Under the pieces are notes generated by a model. It was not told where the DNA came from. It was given only the letters and a program-made list of their open reading frames with translations, and searched no databases. Shown one piece after another: positions 25,613-34,337 of a stretch of DNA of 64,000 nucleotides. This DNA is from JAFGUF01 sp040883315 (GTDB lineage: Bacteria > Bacillota > Clostridia > Christensenellales > UMGS416): NCBI GenBank assembly GCA_040883315.1, contig JBFLKU010000015.1, positions 1 through 64,000 of the forward strand. Reading direction: 5' to 3'. A program made the position numbers and the translations under genes. Numbering within the stretch: position 1 is the first letter of the stretch; each line of letters opens with the position of its first letter.

Positions 25613-27103
25613 CTATAGCTCTACTTTGAATGGAAGCATTGGCAGGTCTGCGCTATTGTATACATTATCTACGCAGTATGGGTGCCATGCGAATTTCACT
25701 ATAGCGGTTTTATCAATTTCAATATCTGCGGATTCAATTATCATATGATTTCCGCTTACAGATACTTTTACATTCTCGTTTTTCCTTTCATCTATAAATA
25801 GATCAATTGTTTCGGCTTTGTCACCTTTCACGTATAGCCCGCTTCCGCAGTGGGCAAACTCAATATCGATGCAGCCCTCGCTTTTTGAATATGAAGAAAC
25901 GGATGGTGAATCGGATAGAATATCATATCCATATACTTTGGATAGTGCCTGTAAAGCAAGACGCTCGCCTATTGGTTTCTTTTTCTTTGGATGAATATCG
26001 TATTGAAGCCCTGCATCCATAGCACATATCAAATTGACTTTGGGGATATTTTTTGTTATGTCTTCCTGCACCTTGCGCATAGGAACAAAGTCAAGTGGCT
26101 CCATCATATATTCAAAAGATGCGAGCTGAACGATGATAAACGGCAGCTCATTTGTCCACATGTCTCGCCAGCAGCGTATCATAGCAGACATCAGCTCTTC
26201 GTATAAGTGCGGATATGCCTCGTCAGATTCGCCCTGATACCATATTACGCCGCTTATTGTAAATGGTGAGACGCTCTTAAGCATAGTCCTATGTAGTACG
26301 CTAGGGCAAAATGGTGAAAATGGAGCATATTTATATGAGTTAAATTTTTCAAAAAAACTCATCATTCCTTTGCTTGGCTTAATTGGCTCTTCGTTGGTTA
26401 CTCCGAAATCCATTGGGAGAGATGAAAGCTGCTTTTGTAATTCGCGATATTCTGCTATCCCTTCATCATAGTTCATTTTCTTCTGCCATTTATCTGCTTC
26501 ATCTACGAAAAAGCATAGATTGCCGGTCAAATACTCTCTGGATGTGAACACGGATGCAGATGTTCCGCCCCATGTACAGTTGATGATTCCTATAGGTACA
26601 CCCAGCGTCTCGTGCAGCTTGTTTGCAAAGTAAAAGCCCACAGCAGTGAAATATAATGATTCTTCTCCGCCTTGCTTTCGCCATATACCTACTTCTGAGT
26701 AGTCATTATATTCTTCCTGCCTGTCGTAGGAGAGCTTCGGCACTTCAAAGCATCGTATATCGGAATTAATTATTTTTTGCGCAGTTTCTTTATCTTCGTC
26801 AAAGCGCAGCAGGAACTCCATGTTGGATTGTCCACCTGCAAGCCATACTTCGCCGATGGCTATATCTTGAATCTCTAAAGTTTCATTATCTGCTGTGATA
26901 TACATAACCAGCGATGTGGCTGCTTGCATAGGCGGCAGATAAACCTGCCATTTGCCGTCTTTTACTTCTGCGCTGGCTTCGCCATCGCCTAGCTGTACAG
27001 TTATTTTTTTGTGTCCTGATGCCTGCCCCCATACACATATGGGGATTCTGCGCTGCAGTACCATACCCTTTTGAAAAATTTGCGGTAGAGTAATATTACT
27101 CAT
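25613..27103 (-). CDS. Sialate O-acetylesterase-like SGNH esterase
   Basis: This SGNH-type esterase (496 aa) of the sialate 9-O-acetylesterase/YjhS-like family has the block I Ser93 in LAGGQSNMEF. Related motifs are NCTWGGTSASVF and GVIWYQGESDEAYPH. The start at 27103 gives MSNITLPQIF and follows AAAGGAG. A longer frame opening at 27124 would include that site. No signal peptide is present, unlike many secreted family members. Carbohydrate O-deacetylation in the cytosol fits. It lies between the phosphorylase and esterase genes of the minus-strand unit. Confidence 0.85.
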   Translation of the reverse strand: MSNITLPQIFQKGMVLQRRIPICVWGQASGHKKITVQLGDGEASAEVKDGKWQVYLPPMQAATSLVMYITADNETLEIQDIAIGEVWLAGGQSNMEFLLRFDEDKETAQKIINSDIRCFEVPKLSYDRQEEYNDYSEVGIWRKQGGEESLYFTAVGFYFANKLHETLGVPIGIINCTWGGTSASVFTSREYLTGNLCFFVDEADKWQKKMNYDEGIAEYRELQKQLSSLPMDFGVTNEEPIKPSKGMMSFFEKFNSYKYAPFSPFCPSVLHRTMLKSVSPFTISGVIWYQGESDEAYPHLYEELMSAMIRCWRDMWTNELPFIIVQLASFEYMMEPLDFVPMRKVQEDITKNIPKVNLICAMDAGLQYDIHPKKKKPIGERLALQALSKVYGYDILSDSPSVSSYSKSEGCIDIEFAHCGSGLYVKGDKAETIDLFIDERKNENVKVSVSGNHMIIESADIEIDKTAIVKFAWHPYCVDNVYNSADLPMLPFKVEL

Positions 27104-27129
27104 AATAATTTCTCCTTTAGCCATTTTTA

Positions 27130-28596
27130 CTACTTGTATTCTATCTCTTTGTCTGCTTCTTTGTCATAGTAAGTTATTATATACTTCTTAGTTTTGAAGT
27201 CTGCTTTTAAAGTTGTGAAGTATTCGTCCTTTTTCCAAGTTATCTCTAGCTTGCCGTCCTTTTTATCTTTACCTATTATTATATCACCATTAAAGGCGGG
27301 ATACTCATTTCTAAATCTCATAATATCATACATTTTTTGCAGCATAGGTTTTTCTACAGTTTGCTCTATCTCATCTAGTGAATATACGTGGCGATTTATG
27401 CTTCTTCCTTCCTCGCCCCGTTTCAGTGCATCTATGTCGTTTTCGCCAGCAAGAAGCCCAACATAGTATACTTGAGGTATCCCGGGTGTATAGAATTGCA
27501 CTATTCTTGATAATAGGTATGCATCGTCATCGCAGCTTAGTGCAGAATAGTATGTGCAGCCTAGCTGATATAGCCTTGCTTTTTTGCCGGATGTTTTAAT
27601 CATTCCCCCAGGGATTTTTATAAATGGCTTTGCATCGGCTGTTATTTCATCTACTTTGTCACGAACCACATCTATTTCGTCATCTGTCAGCAGTCCTGCT
27701 ACGTCCACAACACCAATGCCATCGTGTGTATCTAGCGTGGTAAACTGCTTGTGAGGGCAGATATTTAGCCAGTTAATCAGCCTATCTGTGCGTCCTGTCA
27801 TCAGGCCGTGAAGCATAAGCATAGGAAGTGCGAAATCATACACCCAGTATCCGTGCTCAGCCATCTTAAGCTGTATATGGTAGTTCTCGTGAATTTCAGG
27901 AAGCATCTCTGTGCCTTTTGCGTTTAGGGGCTTCATGCCTATCTCAAGCACTTCCCATATTTCAGGCTCTACGAAGAAGCAGCTGGTTCCGGGCTTTTTG
28001 GATGCGTATGCAAATGCATCAAAGCGAATTAGAGGAACGTGGTCGGCAATTCTGCCTAAGTTGCGTTCGTAATATTCTTGAGTTGCTTTTGAATATGGGT
28101 CTATATCTATCTGTTCTTCAAAAAATGTATTCCAAAGCTTCACGACCTTGCCATCATCTCTGGTGAACTCCAAATATGGGCCTTTCATTTTTCTGCGATA
28201 TAGTGCTTCCATTTCTTCTTCGGTTGGCTCGCCGTTTGGCCAGAATTCATCCCAATGTATAAACATGTCTCTATAAGGCGACTGATCGCCGTTCTTCATG
28301 TAGTCCTTGAATTCATTGCAGCGAATAGACACATGGTTAAGCATGAAATCGGCCATCAGATAGTATTTATCAGACAAGGTGTCTATGTCCTCCCATGTTC
28401 CAAAGGATGGCTCGACTATATCATAATTGATAACGGCAAACCCTCTGTCGCCTGATGAGGGAAAGAAGGGCAGAATGTGGACTCCACCGAATACACCATC
28501 GAAGTGCTTGTCCAGCACATTATCTAGCTCCTGCAGATTTTTCCCCATGCTATTTGCATATGTTATCAGCATCACTTTATTTTCAATTTTTTTCAT
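27130..28596 (-). CDS. gtfA: GH13_18 phosphorylase, sucrose phosphorylase type (copy 1)
   Basis: This 488-aa protein matches sucrose phosphorylases over its length. It has NKVMLITYANSMGKNLQEL, GVHILPFFPSSGDRGF, the nucleophile Asp193 in IRFDAFAY, the acid/base Glu234 in LPEIHENY, the transition-state segment LDTHDGIGVVDV, and PGIPQVYYVGLLAGENDI. These enzymes split sucrose with phosphate to alpha-glucose 1-phosphate and fructose in the cytosol. The THDGIGVVDVAGLL loop resembles classic sucrose phosphorylases more than copy 2 (47938) does. It is the first gene of a unit with two esterases, behind a consensus promoter and an exact operator-like site. Confidence 0.87.
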   Translation of the reverse strand: MKKIENKVMLITYANSMGKNLQELDNVLDKHFDGVFGGVHILPFFPSSGDRGFAVINYDIVEPSFGTWEDIDTLSDKYYLMADFMLNHVSIRCNEFKDYMKNGDQSPYRDMFIHWDEFWPNGEPTEEEMEALYRRKMKGPYLEFTRDDGKVVKLWNTFFEEQIDIDPYSKATQEYYERNLGRIADHVPLIRFDAFAYASKKPGTSCFFVEPEIWEVLEIGMKPLNAKGTEMLPEIHENYHIQLKMAEHGYWVYDFALPMLMLHGLMTGRTDRLINWLNICPHKQFTTLDTHDGIGVVDVAGLLTDDEIDVVRDKVDEITADAKPFIKIPGGMIKTSGKKARLYQLGCTYYSALSCDDDAYLLSRIVQFYTPGIPQVYYVGLLAGENDIDALKRGEEGRSINRHVYSLDEIEQTVEKPMLQKMYDIMRFRNEYPAFNGDIIIGKDKKDGKLEITWKKDEYFTTLKADFKTKKYIITYYDKEADKEIEYK

Positions 28597-28616
28597 TTGT
28601 TGTCCTCCAGAAATTC

Positions 28617-28633
28617 ATGTAAACGTTTAATAT
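28617..28633. promoter_or_regulatory. LacI-type operator-like site 5
   Basis: ATGTAAACGTTTAATAT, identical to site 4, lies just downstream of the -10 of the minus-strand phosphorylase promoter. Confidence 0.65.
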
Positions 28634-28644
28634 TATATATATCA

Positions 28645-28673
28645 ATTATAATTAATATAAAGAGCATTGTCAA
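28645..28673 (-). promoter_or_regulatory. Consensus promoter of the phosphorylase-esterase unit
   Basis: On the minus strand a perfect TTGACA (28673-28668) and a perfect TATAAT (28650-28645) are 17 bases apart. Confidence 0.85.
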
Positions 28674-28726
28674 TGCTAAATTCCACTAAATAGCTGTATA
28701 TAGTCAATTTGGAAAAGAAAAATGTA

Positions 28727-28765
28727 GATAAAACGATTGACATAAAAACTTGTGAATGATAGTAT
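28727..28765 (+). promoter_or_regulatory. Operator-like site 6 and promoter of the second esterase pair
   Basis: The 17-mer GATAAAACGATTGACAT (28727-28743) carries TTGACA at 28737-28742. TAGTAT at 28760-28765 follows at a spacing of 17. The operator again covers the -35. Confidence 0.65.
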
Positions 28766-28793
28766 GAAAATAAAAAAGGAAAGGATAATACAA

Positions 28794-29639
28794 ATGGCTC
28801 TTTGCAGAATAAATTATTTTTCAGATGAACTAAAAATGAAGATGGGAGTAAACGTAATTATTCCGGAAAATAAGTGGGGATATTCATTGGAGGATAGACC
28901 AACAGACTATAAATATCCTACAGTATGGCTTTTGTGTGGTGGCGGATTCGATTACACAGACTGGCAGAGATACACGGCTGTGGAACTCTTTGCTGCACAG
29001 CATGGAGTGGCAGTAGTGATGCCGGGAGTATATTATTCTGGATATATGGATACTACAGAAGGCAATTTTAAATATTGGACACAAATATCCAGAGAACTTC
29101 CGGAATATTTGAGAAGAATGTTTCCTCTATCTAGTAAAAGAGAGGATAACTTTGTAGCCGGATTTTCAATGGGGGGCTACGGTGCATTTAAATGGGCAAT
29201 GCAGCAGCCGGAAATGTTTGCAGCGTGTGGAACGTTTGCTGGGGCGATAGGCATTGTTCCAAGAAAACGAATTCCAGAGAATGAGAGAATTGGTGAACCG
29301 TGCCTTAGAGACGAAGTGAAAAAAGAAGGTTTTTGCATGCTGTGGGCTGCCTTTGGTTCAGCTGCACTTTTGCGAAACACACCAAATGACAATCTTTTTA
29401 TGCTAGAAAACAGACTGAAGGAAAAGTGCGAGCTTCCCGAATTCTATATTGCAATTGGCTCTGAAGACCCAACTGCAAATGAAGGGTATAAGGTTATGGA
29501 TACAATGAGGAAGATGGGACTGGAATTCAAAGAAATAAGAGACCAAGGTAAACATGACTGGGAATACTGCAATAGGCATATTGAGAGTTTCTTAAACTGG
29601 CTGCCTATTAAAAATGCTTTTAAGATGGAGGCGCAATAA
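28794..29639 (+). CDS. Cytosolic esterase (PF00756-like), paralogue of the 15718 product
   Basis: The start at 28794 follows GGAAAGGAT and gives MALCRINYFSDEL. An in-frame ATG at 28752 lies on the promoter -10 and is unlikely. The 281-aa product has Ser125 in GFSMGGYG, GGGFDYTDWQRYTA shared with the 15718 product, and His in QGKHDWEYCNRH. No signal peptide is visible. Its TAA overlaps by one base the ATG of the pseudoesterase at 29639. This is the same active/inactive pair as at 14926-16527, in reversed order. Confidence 0.86.
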   Translation: MALCRINYFSDELKMKMGVNVIIPENKWGYSLEDRPTDYKYPTVWLLCGGGFDYTDWQRYTAVELFAAQHGVAVVMPGVYYSGYMDTTEGNFKYWTQISRELPEYLRRMFPLSSKREDNFVAGFSMGGYGAFKWAMQQPEMFAACGTFAGAIGIVPRKRIPENERIGEPCLRDEVKKEGFCMLWAAFGSAALLRNTPNDNLFMLENRLKEKCELPEFYIAIGSEDPTANEGYKVMDTMRKMGLEFKEIRDQGKHDWEYCNRHIESFLNWLPIKNAFKMEAQ

Positions 29640-30376
29640 TGGCGTATATAGAATTTAATGCATTATCAAAATATTTGGGTGGCAGCTTTTCTGCAGGAGT
29701 GTTTGCACCTGAACTTAAGGAAATGAAAGATGATAAGCGAACTGATAAAAAATATCCAGTACTGTATTTGATACATGACGACGGAGGGGACTTTTCAGAC
29801 ATTCACGGCATTGAGGGAATTGAAAAACTGGCAAGCGAACTAAAGATGTATATTATTGCTCCATCCATAGCCCATTCATTCTGCTTGGATATGGATTATG
29901 GCCCTGAGTACGAGAAATTTATTTCAAAAGAATTCCCTGGAATTTGTCGCAATATGTTCTCAATAAAGGATGCAGGCGAGGGTGTATATATAGGAGGCAT
30001 CGGCACGGGAGCATATGGTGCTGCAATGATTGCAAAAAAATATCCTAAGATGTTTGAAAAGTGCATATGCATTAACGGGCAATTTGATGTAGTTGAATTA
30101 TTTCAAAAAGCAGAAGATGGAGAAGCCCTGCCATATGAGAATCTAGAAATGCTTAAAGCAATATTTGGACCATTAGAAAAGCTGCGAGGAAGCGAGAAGG
30201 ATATTTTAGCTGATACAAGAAAAAGCACAGATATTCCAATTTATATTACAGCAGAGAAAAAGAATGCTTATTATAATGAAAGCATACAATTCTCAGAAAA
30301 AACAGCATGCATAATGCAAGAAGGAAAAGACTTGAGTCAAATGGTAAAAGATGCAATTTGCTGGCTTATGAAATAA
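29639..30376 (+). CDS. Esterase-like protein lacking catalytic residues (pseudoesterase, copy 2)
   Basis: This 245-aa homologue of the 14926 product begins MAYIEFNALSKYLGGSFSAG and has the elbow GIGTGAYG with Gly122 where the nucleophilic Ser should be. The catalytic His segment is missing, and the C-terminus runs into KDLSQMVKDAICWLMK. Reading frame and length are intact, so this is not decay. Its start overlaps the esterase stop by one base, implying coupled synthesis and possibly a hetero-oligomer. Ligand binding or modulation of the partner esterase are possible roles (inference). Confidence 0.82.
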   Translation: MAYIEFNALSKYLGGSFSAGVFAPELKEMKDDKRTDKKYPVLYLIHDDGGDFSDIHGIEGIEKLASELKMYIIAPSIAHSFCLDMDYGPEYEKFISKEFPGICRNMFSIKDAGEGVYIGGIGTGAYGAAMIAKKYPKMFEKCICINGQFDVVELFQKAEDGEALPYENLEMLKAIFGPLEKLRGSEKDILADTRKSTDIPIYITAEKKNAYYNESIQFSEKTACIMQEGKDLSQMVKDAICWLMK

Positions 30377-30404
30377 GCATAAATAATAGACTTAACGATA
30401 TTCT

Positions 30405-30441
30405 ATATCCGGGGTATGTTTCCAGATACTCCGGATTTTTT
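30405..30441 (+). terminator. Terminator after the second esterase pair
   Basis: ATCCGG (30407-30412) and CCGGAT (30431-30436) close a hairpin with an inner GTAT/ATAC pairing. Six T follow. Confidence 0.8.
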
Positions 30442-30447
30442 ATATAA

Positions 30448-30502
30448 AAAATCACCTTCCCATTGCAGCTTTTTTTAAAATGCATTTGGAAAGGTGATAA
30501 TG
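30448..30502 (-). terminator. Terminator of the permease pair on the minus strand
   Basis: ATCACCTTCCC and GGAAAGGTGAT form an imperfect 10-11 bp stem with a long loop. On the minus strand it is followed by a T-rich tail TTTTTTATAT. Confidence 0.6.
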
Positions 30503-30524
30503 AGTATATATATTTTTGGAGAAG

Positions 30525-31406
30525 CTAGCCTTTTACTGAACCGATTGTAATACCCTTTACAAAGTATTGCTGGAAGAAAGGATATGCAATCAGTATTGGC
30601 AGAACAGCCAGAACAGCTATTGCCATACGTATACCTATGCTGGGAACACTAACATTTAGCTGTGCACCCTGCGAGTGAGTTTGAAGGAAGGTTACGTTAT
30701 TCATAACTACATTTAAGAAGTTTTGAATTCCGTATAAATCCGTTCTTTCGGTTAGGAAGTATACGCCGTTTGTCCAGTTGTTCCAGTAGTTAATTGCCGA
30801 CATCAGACCAATTGTCACTATAATCGGCTTCGACATAGGCAGAACTATGTGGAAGAGAGTGCTCATTTCGCTGGCACCATCAATCTTTGCAGATTCCAGA
30901 ACTTCTTCAGGAACGTTTTGCATTATGAATGTTCTGACTATAATTACATAGAAGGCATTCATCAATAGATAAGGAACTATCATGGCTGCAAGAGTATCTT
31001 TTATATGGAAAATACGAGTGTATACCATGTATGTCGGAACAAACCCGCCATTGAACAACATTGTGAAAAACAGTACGAAGGAAATAGCATTTCTTCCAGG
31101 CAAATCCTTTCGGGATAGTGGATAAGCAAACAGCATTGTTACTACTAAGCTCAAGATTACTCCGACTGTTGTTATTATAAAGCTCATCATATACGCTCTG
31201 GCTATAGAGCTTCTAATTGTCCATAGATATTTATATGAACCTGCGCTCCACTCGCGTGGGAACAAAGAATAGCCGAACTTTGCTAATGCAGTTTCTGATG
31301 TTAATGAGCTGGTTAGAAGAAGCAGGAATGGAACTATACATGCCAGTGTAAGCAGACCCATCACTATTCCCATAACCACTTTGAAAGTTTTATTATTATA
31401 AATCAT
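30525..31406 (-). CDS. Carbohydrate ABC importer permease (YtcP/LplC type)
   Basis: This 293-aa inner-membrane permease has six hydrophobic segments and the binding-protein-dependent transport motif EVLESAKIDGASEMSTLFHIVLP. The ending FFQQYFVKGITIGSVKG is typical of the YtcP/LplC family. It works with the 31432 permease and probably the lipoprotein encoded divergently at 32722. No ATPase gene is nearby, so a shared MsmX-type ATPase encoded elsewhere is expected. Confidence 0.9.
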   Translation of the reverse strand: MIYNNKTFKVVMGIVMGLLTLACIVPFLLLLTSSLTSETALAKFGYSLFPREWSAGSYKYLWTIRSSIARAYMMSFIITTVGVILSLVVTMLFAYPLSRKDLPGRNAISFVLFFTMLFNGGFVPTYMVYTRIFHIKDTLAAMIVPYLLMNAFYVIIVRTFIMQNVPEEVLESAKIDGASEMSTLFHIVLPMSKPIIVTIGLMSAINYWNNWTNGVYFLTERTDLYGIQNFLNVVMNNVTFLQTHSQGAQLNVSVPSIGIRMAIAVLAVLPILIAYPFFQQYFVKGITIGSVKG

Positions 31407-31431
31407 TTTTTTATATCCCTCCTATGCTGGT

Positions 31432-32424
31432 TTATCTAGTCTCGAACAGTGCGCTGCTTTTATCGATTTTATATACTATTTTATTTGCAACATAGACAAA
31501 TATAAACCCTAAAACCGATTGAAGGAAAGAAGCCGCTGATGAACGTCCTATGTCATTTAATTCAAGCAATCCTCTGAACACATAGGTATCTATGGTTTGG
31601 GTTGTTGAATACAAAAGACCGCTGTGCATAGGAACCTGATAGAACAGTCCGAAATCCGAATAGAATATTCTACCTATAGACAATAGAACCAATGTAATTA
31701 TCATGTATTTTAACGATGGCAGTGTTATATGGATGGTTTGCTTCCATATGCCGGCACCATCTACAACGGCGGCCTCGTAGTATGCCTTGTCTATTCCTAT
31801 TAAATTGGAATAGTACAGTATAGATGTGTAGCCAAATGACATCCACAGGTATACAATAGTTATTATCGCCGGCCAATACTTTGCCTGATTGTACCATGAG
31901 ATCGGCTCCAAGCCGAAAATCGGTAATATGGATTTGTTTACGAATCCGTTGCTTGGGCTCAAGAATGCAAATACAATGTAGCTGACAATAACTGTGGATA
32001 GAAGGAAAGGTATCAGAATGATTGTTTGGCTGAATCTCTTAAAGAACTTTCTTCTAATACTATCTAGTGCTATTGCTACAAAAATACCCATCAAGTTTCC
32101 TAATATGATGAATCCAAGATTATAAAGAATAGTATTTCTAAAAATCAAAAGTGCATCATTTGAATTGATGAGGTACGAAAAGTTTGAAAGACCAATCCAC
32201 GGACTTTTCCAAAGCCCAAGTGCATAGTTTACCTTTTTAAATGCAAGAAACAGACCTGCCATTGGCATGTAGTTATTTACAAGCAGATATATGAACCCGG
32301 GTATAAGCATTAGATAAAACGGAAGATATTGCCTCATTTTGTTCTTGCTCATCTTTGAAGCTCTTTTCCTCGTTTTCTTTGCTATTATCAAGGTATTTGT
32401 TTTTTTGTACTTATCTTGTTTCAT
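31432..32424 (-). CDS. Carbohydrate ABC importer permease (YteP/LplB type)
   Basis: This 330-aa permease begins with a basic cytosolic N-terminus. Membrane segments start at YLPFYLMLIPGFIYLLVNNY, and the ATPase-contact motif is EAAVVDGAGIWKQTIHITLP. It is first in the operon with the 30525 permease, 25 bases upstream. The start ATG 32424 lies 12 bases after AAGGAGG, rather far. A shorter start at MSKNKMRQ is possible but has a weaker site. Family members take up oligosaccharides or glycosides. Confidence 0.9.
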   Translation of the reverse strand: MKQDKYKKTNTLIIAKKTRKRASKMSKNKMRQYLPFYLMLIPGFIYLLVNNYMPMAGLFLAFKKVNYALGLWKSPWIGLSNFSYLINSNDALLIFRNTILYNLGFIILGNLMGIFVAIALDSIRRKFFKRFSQTIILIPFLLSTVIVSYIVFAFLSPSNGFVNKSILPIFGLEPISWYNQAKYWPAIITIVYLWMSFGYTSILYYSNLIGIDKAYYEAAVVDGAGIWKQTIHITLPSLKYMIITLVLLSIGRIFYSDFGLFYQVPMHSGLLYSTTQTIDTYVFRGLLELNDIGRSSAASFLQSVLGFIFVYVANKIVYKIDKSSALFETR

Positions 32425-32721
32425 ATAAAATGTATCCCTCCTTATTCTATATAATAAATATTAGCTAAAATCATGGGAAAAAACTATCATATATCTGATA
32501 AATACTGTCACTTTTCTGCTAAATATGCTATAGAAACCTATAAAATGCGATAATTCGATGAAATTTTAACAAATTAACGAACTCATTGCTTACATTGCCA
32601 TAACATCAGAAAAGTGATGATTTAAGACAGAAAAATGATAGATAATCACGAAAAACATCTGATATGATGATTCTGCGGACAAAATATGTTCGCGTATTAA
32701 CGCGCTAGAAGGAGGAACGAA
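32425..32721. promoter_or_regulatory. Divergent importer control region with spaced repeats
   Basis: This is non-coding and AT-rich. It has direct repeats CAGAAAAGTGATGA (32607) and CAGAAAAATGATAG (32628) at 21-base spacing, and a looser copy near 32647. An inverted copy CACTTTTCTG lies at 32509-32518. Such phased repeats suit an AraC-type regulator. The -10-like TATGAT near 32662 has no good -35, as expected for an activated promoter of the 32722 gene. Confidence 0.5.
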
Positions 32722-34260
32722 ATGAAAAAAAGAATACTAGCATTATTATTTATTTGCCTAATGTTGGCAACATCCGTTTTATCAGGTTGTAATAAAACAG
32801 ATGGGTCTGATGTGAATTCAGACAGCAAAGAAACAGGTAGCAAGGATAAAGCATCAAACGACAGCGAAGAATATCCTGTTATCAGAATGAACTATGCTAT
32901 TATCTTCTCAAATGAAGACGAAAAGATGATAGAGGATGCCCTAAATGAGATTATGCGTGAAAAAGCACATGCAGAAGTCGACTTGGTAGGTATCGAGTTC
33001 GCTAACTGGGTAACTCAGCTGAACCTAATGCTTACAGGCGGTGATGATTCACTAGATATCTTTACATCATTCTGGTATACATCTGAAAGTAATTTAGTTT
33101 CAAACGGACAAGTTATGGCTCTTGATGATTTAATTCAATCAGACGGACAAGGCATTTTAGAGCAGTATGCAGGATATGAAGATTATCTAAGCTGTGCTGA
33201 AATCGATGGTAAACTATACGGTATACCAACAATAAACCCATGGGTATGCGAAAACTTATACATGACTCAAAGAGCAGACGCAGAAGCAGCAGGAATTGAC
33301 TGGGATACAGTAAACGACCTAGATTCTATGACTGATGCCATGATTACTTTGAAGGAAACAAATCCTGACAAGTACTATATTCCAGGATCAACAGAAACAT
33401 ATTGGGTTCCAAAAAGCATTGACTATTTGGGAGACATGAATTTGTTCGGAGTATTAACAGACCCAGCAAACAGCACTACTGTTGAAGATTATTATAAATC
33501 TGAATACTTCTATGACTTTCTAGACCATGTAGAAGTATGGAAAGAAAATGGATTGATTAGCCCAGATCCACTGAGCAACTCAAACCCAACACTTTCTAAC
33601 CTGCTTTACGGCATAGCCAACGGCACACCAGGCTACAACTGGGATGCACAAATTGGTGTTGAAAATACTTCAGCTCAATTTGGAATAGACATGGTAGGAA
33701 CAGCAATAAATGACTGTTTGGCAACAAGTGGTGAAGTTACTACTTATATGTGGCACGTTAGCTCATTCACAAAGAATCCAGAAGCTGCTATGAGAGTTCT
33801 GAATGTACTATACTCTGATGCAGATGCAGCTCAAATTCTTGCAAATGGTATCGAAGGTGTTCACTATGAAGTAAACGAAAATGGACAAATGGTATATCCT
33901 GAGGGCAAAACTGCAGTTGACTTAACTTGGACAGTTGGCAGCTCAATGTATTTCCCTAACTCAACACTTTGCAAAACATGGTTCTATGAGCCAGTAGATT
34001 TGTATGAGCAAATGAAGGAAAAGAGAAACACAGTTGTTGTATCAAAAGCACTTGGTTTCCAATTTGACAGCTCAACAGTTGCAAACGAGATTACAGCATG
34101 TTCAAACGTTTTGAAGCAATACTACATGCCATTGATGTATGCTGAGGTGGATGTTGAAGAAACACTTCCGATATTCCAAAAAGCATTAGAAGATGCAGGT
34201 ATTAACGTAATTATCGCTGAAAAGCAAAGACAACTAGATGAATGGCTTGCTAGTCGTTAA
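32722..34260 (+). CDS. Extracellular sugar-binding lipoprotein (LplA/YtcQ type)
   Basis: This 512-aa lipoprotein has the signal peptide MKKRILALLFICLMLATSVL and lipobox VLSGC (Cys23), followed by a polar acidic linker. The mature protein belongs to the solute-binding family partnered with LplB/LplC permeases (DUF3502-like C-terminus, ALGFQFDSSTVANEITAC). It is paralogous to the 41600 product: both end in EKQxQLDxW. The start follows GAAGGAGG. It is divergent from the two permeases, sharing a control region with phased repeats. Confidence 0.9.
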   Translation: MKKRILALLFICLMLATSVLSGCNKTDGSDVNSDSKETGSKDKASNDSEEYPVIRMNYAIIFSNEDEKMIEDALNEIMREKAHAEVDLVGIEFANWVTQLNLMLTGGDDSLDIFTSFWYTSESNLVSNGQVMALDDLIQSDGQGILEQYAGYEDYLSCAEIDGKLYGIPTINPWVCENLYMTQRADAEAAGIDWDTVNDLDSMTDAMITLKETNPDKYYIPGSTETYWVPKSIDYLGDMNLFGVLTDPANSTTVEDYYKSEYFYDFLDHVEVWKENGLISPDPLSNSNPTLSNLLYGIANGTPGYNWDAQIGVENTSAQFGIDMVGTAINDCLATSGEVTTYMWHVSSFTKNPEAAMRVLNVLYSDADAAQILANGIEGVHYEVNENGQMVYPEGKTAVDLTWTVGSSMYFPNSTLCKTWFYEPVDLYEQMKEKRNTVVVSKALGFQFDSSTVANEITACSNVLKQYYMPLMYAEVDVEETLPIFQKALEDAGINVIIAEKQRQLDEWLASR

Positions 34261-34293
34261 TTAAGGTAAAATATTAGAACATTGTTATTTTGT

Positions 34294-34318
34294 AAGGGGT
34301 GTCGAATAGATACCCCTT
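34294..34318 (+). other. Stem-loop after the binding-protein gene
   Basis: AAGGGGT (34294-34300) pairs with ACCCCTT (34312-34318). No T tract follows, so it is better read as an mRNA-stability or partial read-through element between the lipoprotein and the MFS gene. Confidence 0.45.
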
Positions 34319-34337
34319 CAACATAGAAAGGATAGAC

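Noticed and set aside
14672..28743. CcpA cre sites instead of LacI-type operators
   Set aside because: The sites share an extended ATGTAAACGTTTRAYAT pattern and cluster around one local LacI gene. CcpA control cannot be excluded but does not explain the clustering.
28752..28793. Upstream ATG for the second active esterase
   Set aside because: It overlaps the predicted -10 region and would add residues absent from the paralogue. The ATG at 28794 has the proper ribosome binding site.
32509..32616. Inverted repeat CACTTTTCTG / CAGAAAAGTG as a terminator
   Set aside because: The arms are 88 bases apart with no T tract. They are better explained as regulator binding sites.
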